Assembly (NCBI GenBank): GCA_035610365.1
Contig: CM069435.1
Span: forward strand, 7,466,001-7,530,000
From: Aquatica leii
Taxonomy: Eukaryota > Arthropoda > Insecta > Coleoptera > Lampyridae
DNA: 64,000 nucleotides
Direction: 5' to 3'
The notes under the pieces were generated by a model, which was not told the DNA's origin, made no database searches, and saw only the letters and a program-made list of their open reading frames with translations. The first letter of the stretch is position 1. Every line of letters starts with the position of its first letter. Shown here one piece after another: positions 11,538 to 22,964 of the stretch. Made by a program: the position numbers and the translations under genes.

Positions 11538-12505
11538 CTACATTTCTAGAGATTTGAATCCTCGTGAATTTTCTTCCACAGGTTCTCTGGACCAAAAGAA
11601 TTTGCTGATATTCGTTTTCTTCATAACGCCAAAATGAAACTATTAAACCTTCTACATTGCCTGAATTGAGTGGACATGTGTTTTTCGACCAAGTTTCGAA
11701 AAAATTTTCGTTTTTTGAAATATAAATATAAACAAATTGCTGCGAGTTGTTGCATGCATTTTTCGATTTAGTACAAATGCCAAAGGCAAAAGAAATTTTA
11801 AGAACAATCTTACCGTTCAAGAACTAAATTCAGCTTTAATCTGCATTTTAAAGCATGAACAAAATTCCCACTTTTTTAAAGAAATGCAAATCTTGCGACG
11901 CAACAATAAAGCCAAGCGGTCTTTTTCCGTTCATTGATAAAGATGGTTTGCTTAGAATCGGAGGTAGGCTTCAAAATGCAAACATTTCATACAGTCAGAA
12001 ACACCTAATCATTCTTCCTAAAAACAGCCATGTTGCTTCTCTTCTCATACATAGAGAACATTTGAGATTATTACACGCAAGGCAAAGACAAATCTTCAAT
12101 AGTTTAAGTCAGAATTATTGGTTAATAAGCGGAAACAGAGAAATCAAAAAGATCCTTCACAAGTGTATCATCTGTTTTAGACACAAGGCTATATGTTCAA
12201 AGCAATTAATGGGATCTCTTCCTGAGCCTCGCGTAACTTCATCGCGGCCTTTTGAGCACGTTGGTGTTGATTTTTGCGGACCTTTTCTCATCAAACAATC
12301 CAGACTAAGAAAGGTCATCGCCACTAAGTCTTACATTGCTCTCTTTGTATGCTTTTCAGTCAAGGCAATACACATGGAGCTTTTATCAGATATGACGACA
12401 AAAAAATTTTTCAATGCTTTAAAGAGATTCATATTTAGAAGAGGCAAGCCCGTCAAATTTTTTGTGATAACGGGGCTACGTTTAAAGGTGCCTCAAATCA
12501 GATAA
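11538..12505 (+). pseudogene. pol: BEL/Pao integrase, zinc-binding domain and first catalytic Asp
   Basis: After a damaged linker (11540-11850), the frame 11855-12505 gives the integrase N-terminus (IGGRLQNANISY...HLRLLHARQRQ...CIICFRHKA, the H2C2 zinc finger) and the core start HVGVDFCGPF near 12256. The second Asp is coded out of frame: CDNGATF-type codons begin near 12463 after a one-base shift, so the protein ends early at 12505. The alternative minus-strand frame 11497-11820 is a shadow. Confidence 0.85.
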
Positions 12506-12564
12506 AGGAGTTTTACAAGGCTGCAAATAAATTAAAAATTTATAACTATTCACTAAGTGAAAAT

Positions 12565-13152
12565 ATGACCTTTAATTTCATCCCAAGTTATTCCCCAGTC
12601 TTTGGCGGGCTCTGGGAAGCCGGCGTTAAGAGCGCAAAGTATCATCTCAAACGAGTTTTGGGTAATGAGCAATTTACTTTTGAAGAATTAAATACTCTTG
12701 TAATTCAAGTAGAGGGGATTTTTAATTCAAGATCTTTAACGCCGTTGTCTAATGACCCCTCAGACTTTACTTATCTAACTCCTGCACACTTTCTCATTGG
12801 TTCTACTATCACTAGCTACCCTAAACCCGATTTAACTACAGTGCCAGATAATCGATTAAGGTTTTGGCGTAAGTGTACTCAGATGCAGCAGCATTTTTGG
12901 GCAAGGTGGCATAAAGACTATTTAAATTCACTGCAGAATCGTCCTAAATAGAAAAATAGTGTTTCTAACCTACGAGAAGGTATGCTTGTACTTCTTAAGG
13001 ATGACAATTTGCCATCACTAAAATGGCCAATGGCCAGAATTGTTGAAGTAATGCCTGGAAACGACGGCAAGGTGAGGGTTGTCAAGGTAAAAACCAAAAC
13101 CGGATTTTTTCTCCGATCGGTGACAAAAGTAGCTTTTCTGCCAATTGATTAA
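12565..13152 (+). pseudogene. pol: BEL/Pao integrase C-terminal part
   Basis: Carries the catalytic Glu block GGLWEAGVKSAKYHLKRV near 12607, the LTPAHFLIG motif and QHFWARWHKDYL, then an in-frame TAG at 12949-12951. The same frame continues past it through the DUF5641 tail (LREGMLVLLKDDNLP...VKVKTKTGFFLRSV) to TAA at 13150-13152. A single nonsense change therefore separates the two parts. 13153-13449 is noncoding 3' sequence ending in the CGCCCC tract. Confidence 0.87.
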
Positions 13153-13449
13153 TTCTTGGCCACGAATACTCTTTGATTTTCTGTAGAATCTTTATTCTTT
13201 ATATTTTATTATTATTAGAGCAAGTACATTTGATTTCAAAATGTTAAAGTCAAGTCTACTTATTTAGTTTAGCATTTTATAACTCATTGTTATTTCCTTT
13301 TTTTTTAGTGTACTTTTTTTAATAATAGTTATAGTTAATAGCCTATAATTAGTTAATTATTTCATTTGTATTAGATATTTTGTTGTTTCAGTTTAATTAT
13401 ATTTAGAATTTGTAAGTTTCTGCAGAAACATTTTCGTCGCCCCAATTTA

Positions 13450-13727
13450 TGTTAAATGAATATTTGAATTTAAACTGGCGCCTTGATGTGGCGTTTTCTA
13501 TGCTGCTATTTTATAGGTGAAATGCGCGAGCATTAGGGAAAAGTGGTGGTGCAGTGTAAATTGCAATATGAGAAGATGTGTTAATAAAGATATAAGAAAA
13601 GATATTGTGTGCCATATTTATTGGAAAATTTTATTTTGACAATTGTTAGTTTGTCTAATGTGCAATGCACAAATGAATTATTACAATAATAAAAATTTAA
13701 TACAGTTCATTATTGAGTTATTGAACA
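13450..13727 (+). repeat. 3' LTR of BEL/Pao element
   Basis: Mate of 7452-7728. Starts TGTTAAATG, ends TTGAACA, preceded by GTCGCCCCAATTTA and followed by GTTGG. About 13 substitutions and one indel separate it from the 5' LTR by eye. Confidence 0.93.
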
Positions 13728-13947
13728 GTTGGCATTTATTGTGTTATTCATATACCAAATTCATTAAAATTATAAAGGTAATGATAATTTCATTAAAGAT
13801 AAAATCAGTACTTAAAAAAAAGTCTAAAACAAATAAAAACGTGGAATTAGATAAACGTAACAAAATAGAAATTGAAGACATACCTGTATTATTAACACAG
13901 ACTTTTTAAATAAAGATATTGTAGATATAAGGTAAAATAAAAACTAC

Positions 13948-13990
13948 ATGGCTTCAAAATTAAGTACCGCAAGAGCACTACTCAGAGGTG
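13948..13990 (+). CDS. Candidate first exon (MASKLSTARALLR)
   Basis: ATG in good context (CTACATGG) opens 13 codons that would make an Arg/Lys/Ser-rich, acid-free amphipathic start, as in mitochondrial presequences. The run ends at donor GTGAGT (starting 13991) with one base left over. The only good downstream plus-strand exon candidate (16128-16185) is open in the matching phase but then meets a stop at the next candidate acceptor, so no complete model follows. Chance is a real alternative. Confidence 0.22.
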
Positions 13991-14450
13991 AGTACCGAAT
14001 GAATTTCAAGGCTGACCTCGCCCTAAAAAGTAGCGACTCTACTAAATAAAAATAAAGAAAGGTTTACACGCAACATTTAGTTAAAACCCAGTAAACACAA
14101 AATTGATAATGTTTAGTAACAGTTTCAAAACAAAAAATTTATGATTCGCTCTTGTTTCAAACATAAAAGAAACCTAACTGCAATAAAATAGCTATAAGTC
14201 CATCGCTGTTTCACTTATTTGAATCAGAATAGTTTCGGTATTTTAAATTGAAATCTGTTGCAAACTAAATGTTGCATTCGGTTTACGTTTTAAAAGCTTC
14301 GTTCTTGAACTGATACTAAATAATGATCGATACATGTATGATTTTTTTGTTTCAATAATGAACTAAAACAATTCTTTCAATAATATAATAATACATTTTC
14401 GAATGCACGTTTCAAATTTTATTGCACAATAAATATTTTTAAATACAATA

Positions 14451-14968
14451 TCACATTGAGTTTTTTACATATTGCAACTTTCCTGGATGTGGTCTTTTCA
14501 CGGAAGCCTCGAAAACTGCATCAGTTACTGTTGGGTAGCAACGTTTAACCGCATCTGTAACATAGAAATAAATATTTCATTTATATACATACATAATCAT
14601 AGAGTTACACAAAATTAATTACATTTTTTAATCAAAAACAACACAAACTTAATATAAATATCACTTTAGCAATCATTAGAAAGTTATAAAAACACTGTGA
14701 ATACCTTTAGCTGTACATAATCGTATAGAAAACTTGAAGAATTAAACTGTAATTATAAATCCTAAAGTATCATCAGATTTACGCAATAATCTACCTTAAC
14801 GCAACCATGTGTGTTAATTTACATTTTTTTTATATACAAATTAAAACATGATACATAAAGAACAGAAATGATAATAATATTGATTACATTTATGGATTAT
14901 AATAAAATGTTTTGACTTACCGTTTATTGTTCCATTTCGTAATTGTACACACAGCATCACTTATCAAA
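14451..14968 (-). CDS. Candidate two-exon small gene, 46 codons
   Basis: Minus-strand exon 14921-14968 (acceptor GGTTTCAG, donor GTAAGT) joins exon 14451-14554 (acceptor TATGTTACAG) across a 366-nt intron. From the ATG in the first exon the joined frame runs 46 codons (starts MLCVQLRNGTIN, ends KLQYVKNSM) to TGA at 14451-14453. AATAAA follows at 14418-14423, 28 nt after the stop, an ideal polyadenylation spacing. In-frame stops precede the ATG, so it is either a micropeptide gene or the 3' end of a gene read in another phase. No family recognised. Two strong splice sites plus poly(A) signal favour a real transcript end. Confidence 0.4.
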
Positions 14969-15471
14969 CTGAAACCGAACAAGTGAAAAGATATCAATTT
15001 GCAGCGCAAGCGTTGACAACAGTAATCAAAAGTATAGCAACGACTAATGCTGACTAATCACAAAGTACTCGTTTTTCCTAGAACGATTCCACTGTTTTGA
15101 AAATAATTCAATCTTATTTAATCGATCTTTAAACAATTCTAGTTATTCCAAAACTATTCGGTTTTAAAAAATCAGTTTATAGACGGTTGCTGATTATGGG
15201 ATAAAAATTGCAAGTACTGAAACGGTTTAAAACTGATTGTAAAAAATCGGAACTCTTTCAATTTATTCACTGTCATTTACATGTAAATGATATAAAAATG
15301 GAACTAACACGAAACAACGTAATGAAACAATTGTTTTTAATTTTGTGACTGTAACAGTTTCAATCCGTGTTTACTGGGAATAATACGAATAATTTAAAAT
15401 CAAATAATAACAGTAACGGAAACGTTACAATCTTTTAGTTACTTACTATAAATCAGAAATAACCAGGGTAT

Positions 15472-15795
15472 TGTAACGAATTTTAAAACTAATTTGTTTA
15501 TAGCAAAATATTTAGACGTTTATAACTTTATGTAACTAATTAAATCTGACGATATTTAAGAAAAACATTTACACTAATTTATATTTTACTCACTCGAAGA
15601 ACAATATTCGCGGATAACTTCTATTTATCTGAAACTGATACATGTTTACATTAAAGGCAAGTACGCTTGAATTCCGTTATATTTATCTCTAACACACGCG
15701 TTAATCACGTATTTATTTAAACAATCCTCTTAATAGCTCCGACTTCGAAAAAACTGACCTATGATTCCTTTAACCCGTGCTTATATATAATTTAA
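15472..15795 (-). repeat. Solo-LTR fragment, family of the 27.5- and 35-kb LTRs
   Basis: Begins TGTAACGAATTT on the plus strand, the 3' terminus of a minus-strand LTR. It shares blocks with 27487-27928 and 35725-36245: ACGATATTTAAGAAAAACA, ACACACGCGTTAATCAC and a GGTCAGTTTT initiator with TATATATAAG upstream. The U3 side beyond about 15795 is lost or too diverged. Confidence 0.7.
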
Positions 15796-16127
15796 ATAAA
15801 CAAAACCGTAAAAAACTGAAATAAAGTGTAGAAATTTAGAAGAAGAAAAAGCAAAACAATAAGAATATTGGTTTGAATAAATTCAGATCAATAGAAAGAG
15901 ATTAGAATAGTGCAATCCAAAAAGATAAATAACACCGTTAAACATCATTAATCAAAGTGCGCTGGATGTTCATAATTTAAAAAAAAAATTGCCTTTTTTG
16001 TAAACGCTGCAGATTCAAAAAACAGTATAATTAGATTATAATATTTAACAAGGAGAATTAATAAATACGCTACTACAATAAATAACAAAAATTTTCATAT
16101 TAATCGGTTTTTTTTTCATTTTTTTAG

Positions 16128-17178
16128 ATGAATTCTTCTTTACCTATGTCGTTCAAGTTGAAAAGTTTTGTCCATACTACGTCTGGTGAGTTAATTTTAT
16201 GTATTTATTTAATTTTATATTATGGAATTAAGTAATGTAGAAATTGACTTGATTCAAAAAACGAAAACTAACTGATTAATTTACGTAATTTTTGTATAAG
16301 TTAAAATTTACTGTTGGTGAAATAATTACTAATTATTGTACAGTTTTTTTTTAAATTTTTAATTAGCGGACGTTAAAACGTGACATTTTATTTACCCAAA
16401 TTTTGTATTCGCTCAAAATTAACTTGTTAATCTCATTTATTTTATATTTCTATTTACGCAATTTATTTAATCATTAACTAAATAAGTTTTAACTCTATCA
16501 GTTCTATTTCAATGAGTACAAATTTAGTTTGATAACTCATCATTCTATCCGGATTATGCTGTGGTGATTACCGAGTGATAAACAATTTTTCCAATTTCCA
16601 CATCGTCAAGTACAGAATAACATATGTTTGAATTAATAGCAACCGAATTAAATCAGTATTTTCTTTACATCACACAATTTATTAATTTTTACGTATAGAT
16701 ATGGTATTAAAAAAAAATAGTATTAAACTAATTCTCAAGTTTTAATTTTGCAAACAAATTTATAAAAAAAGCTTTAATTTTATTGTAAATAATTATATCT
16801 GAAATTGTTTTAATAAATTTGTAGTAATTAATAGTTGGTTTTAATATTTTTTAACTTTTATTTTAAAAAAGCGTTTCGTGAAGTAACTAATAATAGCAGT
16901 TTTCAACAATTTTAATTTTTTTTTCAAATGAGTAACTTAATTTTAATATAATTTTCTTTAATGTGTACTAACAGGATTATGTCGTCAAATGATTTTCTAT
17001 TGGATCGTTTTTTTCTAAAAATGTGGTGTATAATTTTCTCGTTGGGTTGTACATTTTTATACTAACTTTAATGGTAGACTCATATTTCATTACGGTTTTG
17101 CATATTTTATTTCTGTTACTTCAAACAGAAAATTTGGATCCACAAAAACTTTGTCCTTTTGTATCATTTAAAGTGTAA
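16128..17178 (+). CDS. Candidate two-exon small gene, 35 codons
   Basis: Exon 16128-16185 follows an excellent acceptor (long T tract then TTTTTTTAG) and ends at donor GTGAGT. Exon 17129-17178 follows acceptor CTTCAAACAG. ATG is the first codon after the first acceptor; the joined frame (starts MNSSLPMSFKLK, ends QKLCPFVSFKV) crosses the junction in phase and stops at TAA 17176-17178. AATAAA lies at 17265-17270. A second frame of the first exon is also open. No homology recognised; intron 943 nt. Suggestive, but chance in AT-rich DNA cannot be excluded. Confidence 0.3.
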
Positions 17179-17199
17179 TTTTAACGTTGCGGTTATTAA

Positions 17200-18290
17200 A
17201 CACAACTGGACTCGATGTATACATCCAAGTTTTATATATTTTGATAAGTTGTTTGTACAAATATAATAAATACCCATAAGTGATGTTATATAAATATAAT
17301 ATAACACTAATAACAAAGTTGGTTATTTTATTTGGTGTTTGTTACGTTTACTGCTTAATTTATTCATTTAATAAAATCTAATTTAATTTTTTCAGTTACT
17401 TTTAGAAAAAATAATAATTCAATAATTACGTTTAATCAAACATCAATTTGTGATTTAAATTCAAGCTATAAAAAATTTAAAACACTTTTATTCGAAAGTA
17501 AAATAACAATATTTTATTTTCTTGTTGTGTGTTCTTTTACTCAATGCTCGTTACAAATTCTCTAGACAGTAATCCATAAATGTTTAAAAGTAATTTTTTT
17601 ATTTATTCAAGACTTTTTTCTTAATATCATCGTATTATTACAATTTTATTTCTTTTTATTTATTGTGATATTAATTTATTATGTCGTACTGTTAAATTTA
17701 ATTAATTAATTTTAATACAAATATCTACTTTTGTTTTCTTCTAAATTACATAAATTTCGCATTATTATAAATAAATTGTTTTATTTTTGAAGTAGTTTAG
17801 GTAATAATTAAAGAAACAATATATATGCATAATATATACAAAATATATACATAATATATCGTCAACGACACCGCAAAAGTAAGTATCTGCAAAAACCTCA
17901 TTTTTCAGGAGAGGGAAAAAACCTCAAATTTTTTGAAATAATGTCTTAAATGAGTATTATTTGTTTGTCATTATTGAATGTTAAATTTCTTGACACCGTA
18001 CAAGCTACTAATATTAAAAAAAAAACTGCACTAGTGGTTTTACAAGCTAGTTACGTGTTTTTAATGTTGATATTGGTTGACAATTTTAACAGTTACGAGC
18101 TTTGCTATTTAATTAGGTACATGAATAAAAATTAACAACCTATTTGGTTTTCACATTTTTAATTGATAAATACAAAAAACAAAATCATTTCTATATTCTA
18201 CAATATAAAAGAGTAAAGAACTTAGTAATTACTATCCTTAGAAAAATAAAAACTAGGATCAAACATTCCTAATGTGGAAAAGAATCATAA
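17200..18290. other. AT-rich gene-free sequence with an ATATATAC-type tract
   Basis: No gene supported. Positions about 17818-17860 are an imperfect ATATATACATAAT repeat. The frame 17950-18135 (+) has no motif. GTATCTGCAAAAACC near 17883 weakly resembles sequence flanking the far side of the next gene (see findings). Confidence 0.5.
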
Positions 18291-18293
18291 AAA

Positions 18294-20385
18294 TTATGGC
18301 AATACTTTTTTGAGAGCTTGTAAGTACTCGTATTTTTGTTGCTTAATTTTTAAGCGACTTTGATATAATTTCCTTATTTGAGGGTTTAGATTAACTTTAA
18401 TTCTTTGAGGCAAGTTAGTACAGTCATCAAAATAATTAATTTTGTATGATATTCCTTTATTTTTTTTCATATTTAAGACACTTATATTATTAATGTGTAA
18501 ATCAGTCTTTTTATTTTCTGGTCCAATACTTTGGTAATAGCACAATTTTGAAAAATTGTTAAAAAAGGTATGGTCCAAAAATTCTACGTGAAAGGGTTGC
18601 TTAGGTCGCGCTTTCTTACAGACATTTATGTAATCTAATGGTAGTTTTATATGTTCATTTTTTTTCTTTCTATTAAGCTATGTGTGCTATCGACTTCCAT
18701 ATGCGTATGTCCTTTTTCCAAGAATTTTTGGATCACAGTTACGTTTGTCTCACTTACAAAATGATAAAGGGCATTACTGAGGGTGTTGTTCCGGTTTTGG
18801 TAACCGCATCACAATAGATCACAATGTTCTTAGTTGAGGGTTCCTGTTCCAAAAACTGGAAAAGATGTTTGGCGATAATACTTGCGAAAATGTTAGCCTC
18901 AAGACCGCCGTCAGTCTCATGCCATAAGTAGCAGTTTACCTCCTTGTTTTTTAAGTTAAAAGTTGTAAAGTTGTGGACGCACAACTTTGTTTTGTAGCAA
19001 ATTGCAGATGCACGTAATACTGGAGCTGGTTTCACTGCCTGCACATCCATTGTAACTCAGAATTTTCTGTAGCCTCTTTTTTGTCATTCTCTTTTTCATT
19101 TCGGGCTTATTCTTTTCTTTTAATGTGTTTTTTATTGTCTTCTTCAGCAACATTTTTAGTTTTGTAACCAATGCAGATATCAAACTAGTTCTTCTTTGGT
19201 TTGTGAATAAATATATTTTTGATTTTCATTCTTTTTTAAAATGTGCTAAACTGAGTTCCTTAACGCCGTTTGTACTACAGTAATCTTTGTATACCTGGTA
19301 TACATCAGTTTTTCTCTGGAATAATGACTCCAAGTGAAATCTATTCGACGAAGAACTACAATAGTGGAATTCCAACTTTGGAAGGTCATTTAAAAATGTT
19401 TCTAATGTATTAATCCTGATTTTAAGTTCTGCAGGAATTCGCTTTTTAGTTGGCATCGATATGTCTTTGCTATCTTTAAGTTTGTTGTTAGTTGCGGCAA
19501 CTACCCAATTTTTCACCATCCGTTCCTTTAAATCTAATGTATTTAAGCACATTTGTTTACAAACTCGGTTTCTTTTCAAAAAATATTCAAGTGACTGCAG
19601 TCTGTTTGAGTGTGCTTCTTTTGGGCGTCGAGTGGGCACAGACTTAACTAACGATGAAACGAACTTTTTTTTCATGTTCCAGGACATTTTCCAAAAATTT
19701 GAAAAAATATTTCTCTCAAGAGAACTAAAAGAAAGAAAAGAAAGAAAAATCTATTTTTAGCCTTCTTGCACAACACAGACTGACAGGTTGGTCTTAGTTT
19801 CCGAGCTCCTTTTTCTTCTTCATAAACATACTTCTCAGAGTCTTTACTTTTTTCTTGTAAACCTTTTTTGCTACGTTTACGGTTTCTTTTTCTTATATCA
19901 TTTTCTTCTGAATAGTCTAGTGGTTCTACGTCGCTTTCTATAGACTCGCTATTTTTACCTTCCGGCATGCTATCATCCCTATCTTGAATCGTACAAATAC
20001 TCTCGAAATCTTCAGTAGTTTTTTCAGTAGCATGCGATTTGTTACCATGTAAATTTAAAATATTTGGTTCTTCATTGTCGACTATTTCGGATTGACTGCT
20101 ATTGATACTGTCATTATTTAGTCCAAATTTATGGTTGTTGTCAACCAGAAGAACACTTTGGCATATATTATCAGTCTCTATCGTACTGATCGTTTCATCG
20201 ATATTTTTCTGGGGCGAACAATTTATTTCGGCTTCTAAAGGTTTAGGAATTAGGTTTGGTAACTCTTCGACGCTGTCTTCTAACTCTGAATTATTGTCAA
20301 ATATGAGGAGATCTTCGAAAAACTCTTCACTCTGTAATATTTTCTGCAATTCTGAGTGAGATAATGGCTTGTTTCTTGATGCCAT
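18294..20385 (-). pseudogene. DUF7869-like transposase-type gene, broken
   Basis: Minus-strand gene of a repetitive insect ORF family. Start ATG at 20383-20385 (MASRNKPLSHSELQ), then an acidic region, a basic KRNRKRSKKG stretch, and a shift near 19680. The 19226-19687 frame follows, with VCKQMCLNTL and LEFHYCSSSS...HLESLFQRKTDVY, the family's characteristic middle. The RNase H-like core is scattered over frames: MDVQAVK near 19045 (first Asp), IVIYCDAVTK near 18815 (degraded WSDN-type motif), and GHTHMEVDSTH near 18700. A C-terminal frame ends at 18294. Frameshifts at about 19680, 19220 and 18760 kill it. Role inferred as DNA-transposon transposase from the TIR-bounded relative at 24.6-27.5 kb. 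Confidence 0.75.
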
Positions 20386-20389
20386 CTCA

Positions 20390-21320
20390 AAAACATGTAT
20401 CTGTAAAATAAAAACAATAAAGAATTTTGCAAAAACACGTATCTGCAGTTTTGATTAAAGTGGATGATTTTAGCAATATTATCCAAAAACATTCACAAAA
20501 AAAACGAAAATCGGTCGGGACTAATTTAGATTAACATCTTATTGTTTAATAAAACATTTATAACAAACTTACAAGTTAAAATTTGGGCTCAACATATCAG
20601 TGCTCACTCACAATCACATTATAAGAAACTGTTTATACTTGTTTTTGCACACGTGTTCAAATTGGTTTTCAAATACGTGGTATTGCATTTAGGAAATTGA
20701 ACGGCGTAGGATTTTTTGTTGGTTCAAGGGTTTTGTCATTCGCAAACTAATTTTACAAGTCGTTATACATAAAAGTTATTTTATGTTTCTTAAGAAACTT
20801 AAAAATATATTTGGAAGGACGAGGTAGCCTTGGATTAAAACTTTAACGGTTTTTTTAATTTGACAATTTTTTCATTATTCTTCAATAAAAAAACTTTAGA
20901 AAATATAAAAATTTTACATGTAAGAAACTATGAAGTTGTTAGTTAAATATTAATTAAATATTACAACCGCAAATTTCAAAAAATATATTTGTATTATACG
21001 CGGCATGTTATTCCTAACTTACTACACAATTGCAAAAATTTATTTATATAATTGCAGAAACCATCATTAGAGACCAGTGGATTGCTGTTTCGTCCTATTT
21101 GGATTCTTCGAATACTCTAATGCAGTTTCCACAACTAAATAAAACAAATTGCCGTAGCAGCACTCTTGATATTATCAGACTAAATTTTTGTCGTCTACCA
21201 CACTTTTGGTTTTTATACCATCACCTTTTAAAATATTTTTTTTGTGATGTTCTCAACTTTTGTTCTTAGCCAGATTTCGTTATTTTGTATTTTATTATTT
21301 AGTTGGAATGTAAGAGAAAA
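20390..21320. other. AT-rich gene-free sequence
   Basis: No gene supported. Contains AAAACACGTATCTGCAG near 20433 and CACACGTGTTC near 20648, possible subterminal repeats of the DUF7869-like element to the left. The frame 21030-21269 (+) has no motif. Confidence 0.45.
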
Positions 21321-21329
21321 CAACATAGA

Positions 21330-21806
21330 TCTGAAAACCACAATAAAATATAAAAATATGCAACCAATTCAGGTTGATGCACTACTATATGCTGATGACA
21401 TAGTTCTAATCGCAGACAGTAAAATAAAAATGCTTGGATGAAGGAGTGAGACTTGGACTATCCATCATAAACACAAATCCAAGTGAACAGGCATGGAAAT
21501 GAAAGTGTCAACAAAACTAGAATGAATCGCTTAAAAAACGAAAATAATAGAGCTCAGCTAGATCAGGAAACAATATTTAGAATAATAGAAAATAAACAGA
21601 AGGAATTATTTGCCCATCTTATACGAATGCAACCAGACAGATTGCCCAGGAAAATGATGGTGGCTAAACAAAGCAAAAAGAAGAAGAGAGGAAGACTAAA
21701 AACAACATGGCTAAATAAAATTATCAATATTGGACAATCTAGAGGAAAAACGGTAAGGGAAATGAGAGAACATGCGAGGGAACGGAAGAAATGGACTAAC
21801 AGTTGA
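21330..21806 (+). pseudogene. RTE-type LINE, RT end and C-terminus
   Basis: Starts inside the RT domain: ALLYADDIVLIADS (21376-21420) is the catalytic YADD block. A deletion brings it next to the C-terminal region (GSETWTI-type, then QLDQETIFRIIENKQKELF, and GRLKTTW..KI...RGKTVREM) ending at TGA 21804-21806. The C-terminal layout matches insect RTE-like LINEs. 5' parts, endonuclease and most of RT are absent, as expected for a truncated copy. Confidence 0.78.
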
Positions 21807-21903
21807 ACACAAACCGACACCCGATTAGGGTACCAGGGCAAAGAAAAAGAAGGCGATTTATTTATTGCAGTCACAATATTATATTCTTTTTATTGCAGTC
21901 ATA

Positions 21904-22560
21904 TTACTTTATAAACGCCACCTTTCCATTGTCATTATTGGATTTTTTTGGTGCTGAAGTTGTAACGTGTTTTGGTTCAGTGAAAGTATTCATATTTTTC
22001 TGCTCTCTTTGAATTTCAAGGATTGATGTTGTTTGTACGCTGGTAAGAAGAGAGTTCCATGCTTTTTTGGGAGGATGTTCAATGATTTTTGGCCTGTCGG
22101 GATATTTATGATAAATAGAAGTCTCTACAATTTGCACATTTAGCTGGCAAAGTTTTCGGTTTTGTGCACTCGTAAGTACTGTGAGTACTAGCACACTTCA
22201 TACTTTTATATTCTGCTATACAGTTTTTTTGAACATGACCAAATAATTGGCAGCTATGGCACTGCAAAAGTTAACCTGTCGATCTTAAAGCTTCTGTTGT
22301 GATGTTGAGATCTATTATTGTTTTTATATTATAAATAGATTTGTACTGCCTTTCTACTTTCACTATAATCATCGGCGCGATATTGAGTTTTTCCTGTTCA
22401 TTTAAGTCATTTATAATTTGCTGCTCTGAAGCTTCTACGAGGCGTGGGGTCCTCCGCCACTTTCAGAGTTTTTTCTTGTTTAAGTTGGCGAGTGTGAAAC
22501 TCAAGTTTTTACATCACCCGGCGCAGGTGCCTGTAGTCATCTATCGTCTGTGATTGAATT
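21904..22560 (-). pseudogene. Jockey-type LINE ORF1 (PRE_C2HC plus zinc knuckles)
   Basis: Minus-strand relic. From about 22510: FHTRQLKQEKTLKV resembles the strand opening a PRE_C2HC domain; then YNIKTIIDLNITTEAL and a knuckle CHSCQLFGHVQKNC near 22260. Next come KCASTHSTYECTK and KCANC, the Cys/His repeats of Jockey ORF1, and a tail with HPPKKAWNSLL. Several stops and shifts. ORF1 proteins coat LINE RNA. The linked ORF2 is not adjacent: the plus-strand RTE piece beside it is a different element. Confidence 0.72.
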
Positions 22561-22964
22561 CTTATTCCTTGTGTGGTTGTTGTAGCTTTAGTAAAATTTA
22601 TTTTCTCAATTGGCATGTATTGCCGTAAATTTTTCTTTATTTTGCACAGTGAAACTTTCTGTTGCGGTATTTGAGGCTCCTGCTATTTCGGGATCTTGCT
22701 GTAACGAATTATAACGATTATTAGTAAAGATAAATGTTGCAGTGCATTTTGAATATTGTTTTTTAGCGTTTTTTTTTTGGGTAATATAAATTCATCATTA
22801 TCATCCGTTACGGGACGTGTGTTTGCACATTATTTTATTTAATGACATTTGTAAGTAAATACAATTCTACTAAAACACTGAAATTATTAATACTACTATT
22901 TGTAAACATACCTAATATCTTTAATCTAGAATTATTAATGCCTACAAAGTGTGTATTATCTTGA

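Larger units (their letters stand above)
7452..13727 (+). mobile_element. BEL/Pao LTR retrotransposon, structurally complete
   Basis: A 6.28-kb element with both LTRs (277 and 278 bp, TG...CA ends, about 14 differences by eye, roughly 95% identical), a primer-region motif after the 5' LTR, Gag, protease, RT/RNase H and integrase in BEL/Pao order, and a CGCCCC-containing tract just before the 3' LTR. Flanks are ATTGG (7447-7451) and GTTGG (13728-13732), a probable 5-bp target duplication with one change. Frames break at about 8560, 10167, 11530, 12470 and 12949, so it cannot make a full polyprotein. LTR divergence indicates an insertion that is not recent. Confidence 0.93.

Noticed and set aside
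17818..17860. ATATATACATAAT-like tandem tract as a satellite or CRISPR-like array
   Set aside because: Too short and imperfect; simple AT-rich repeat, and the genome is an animal's.
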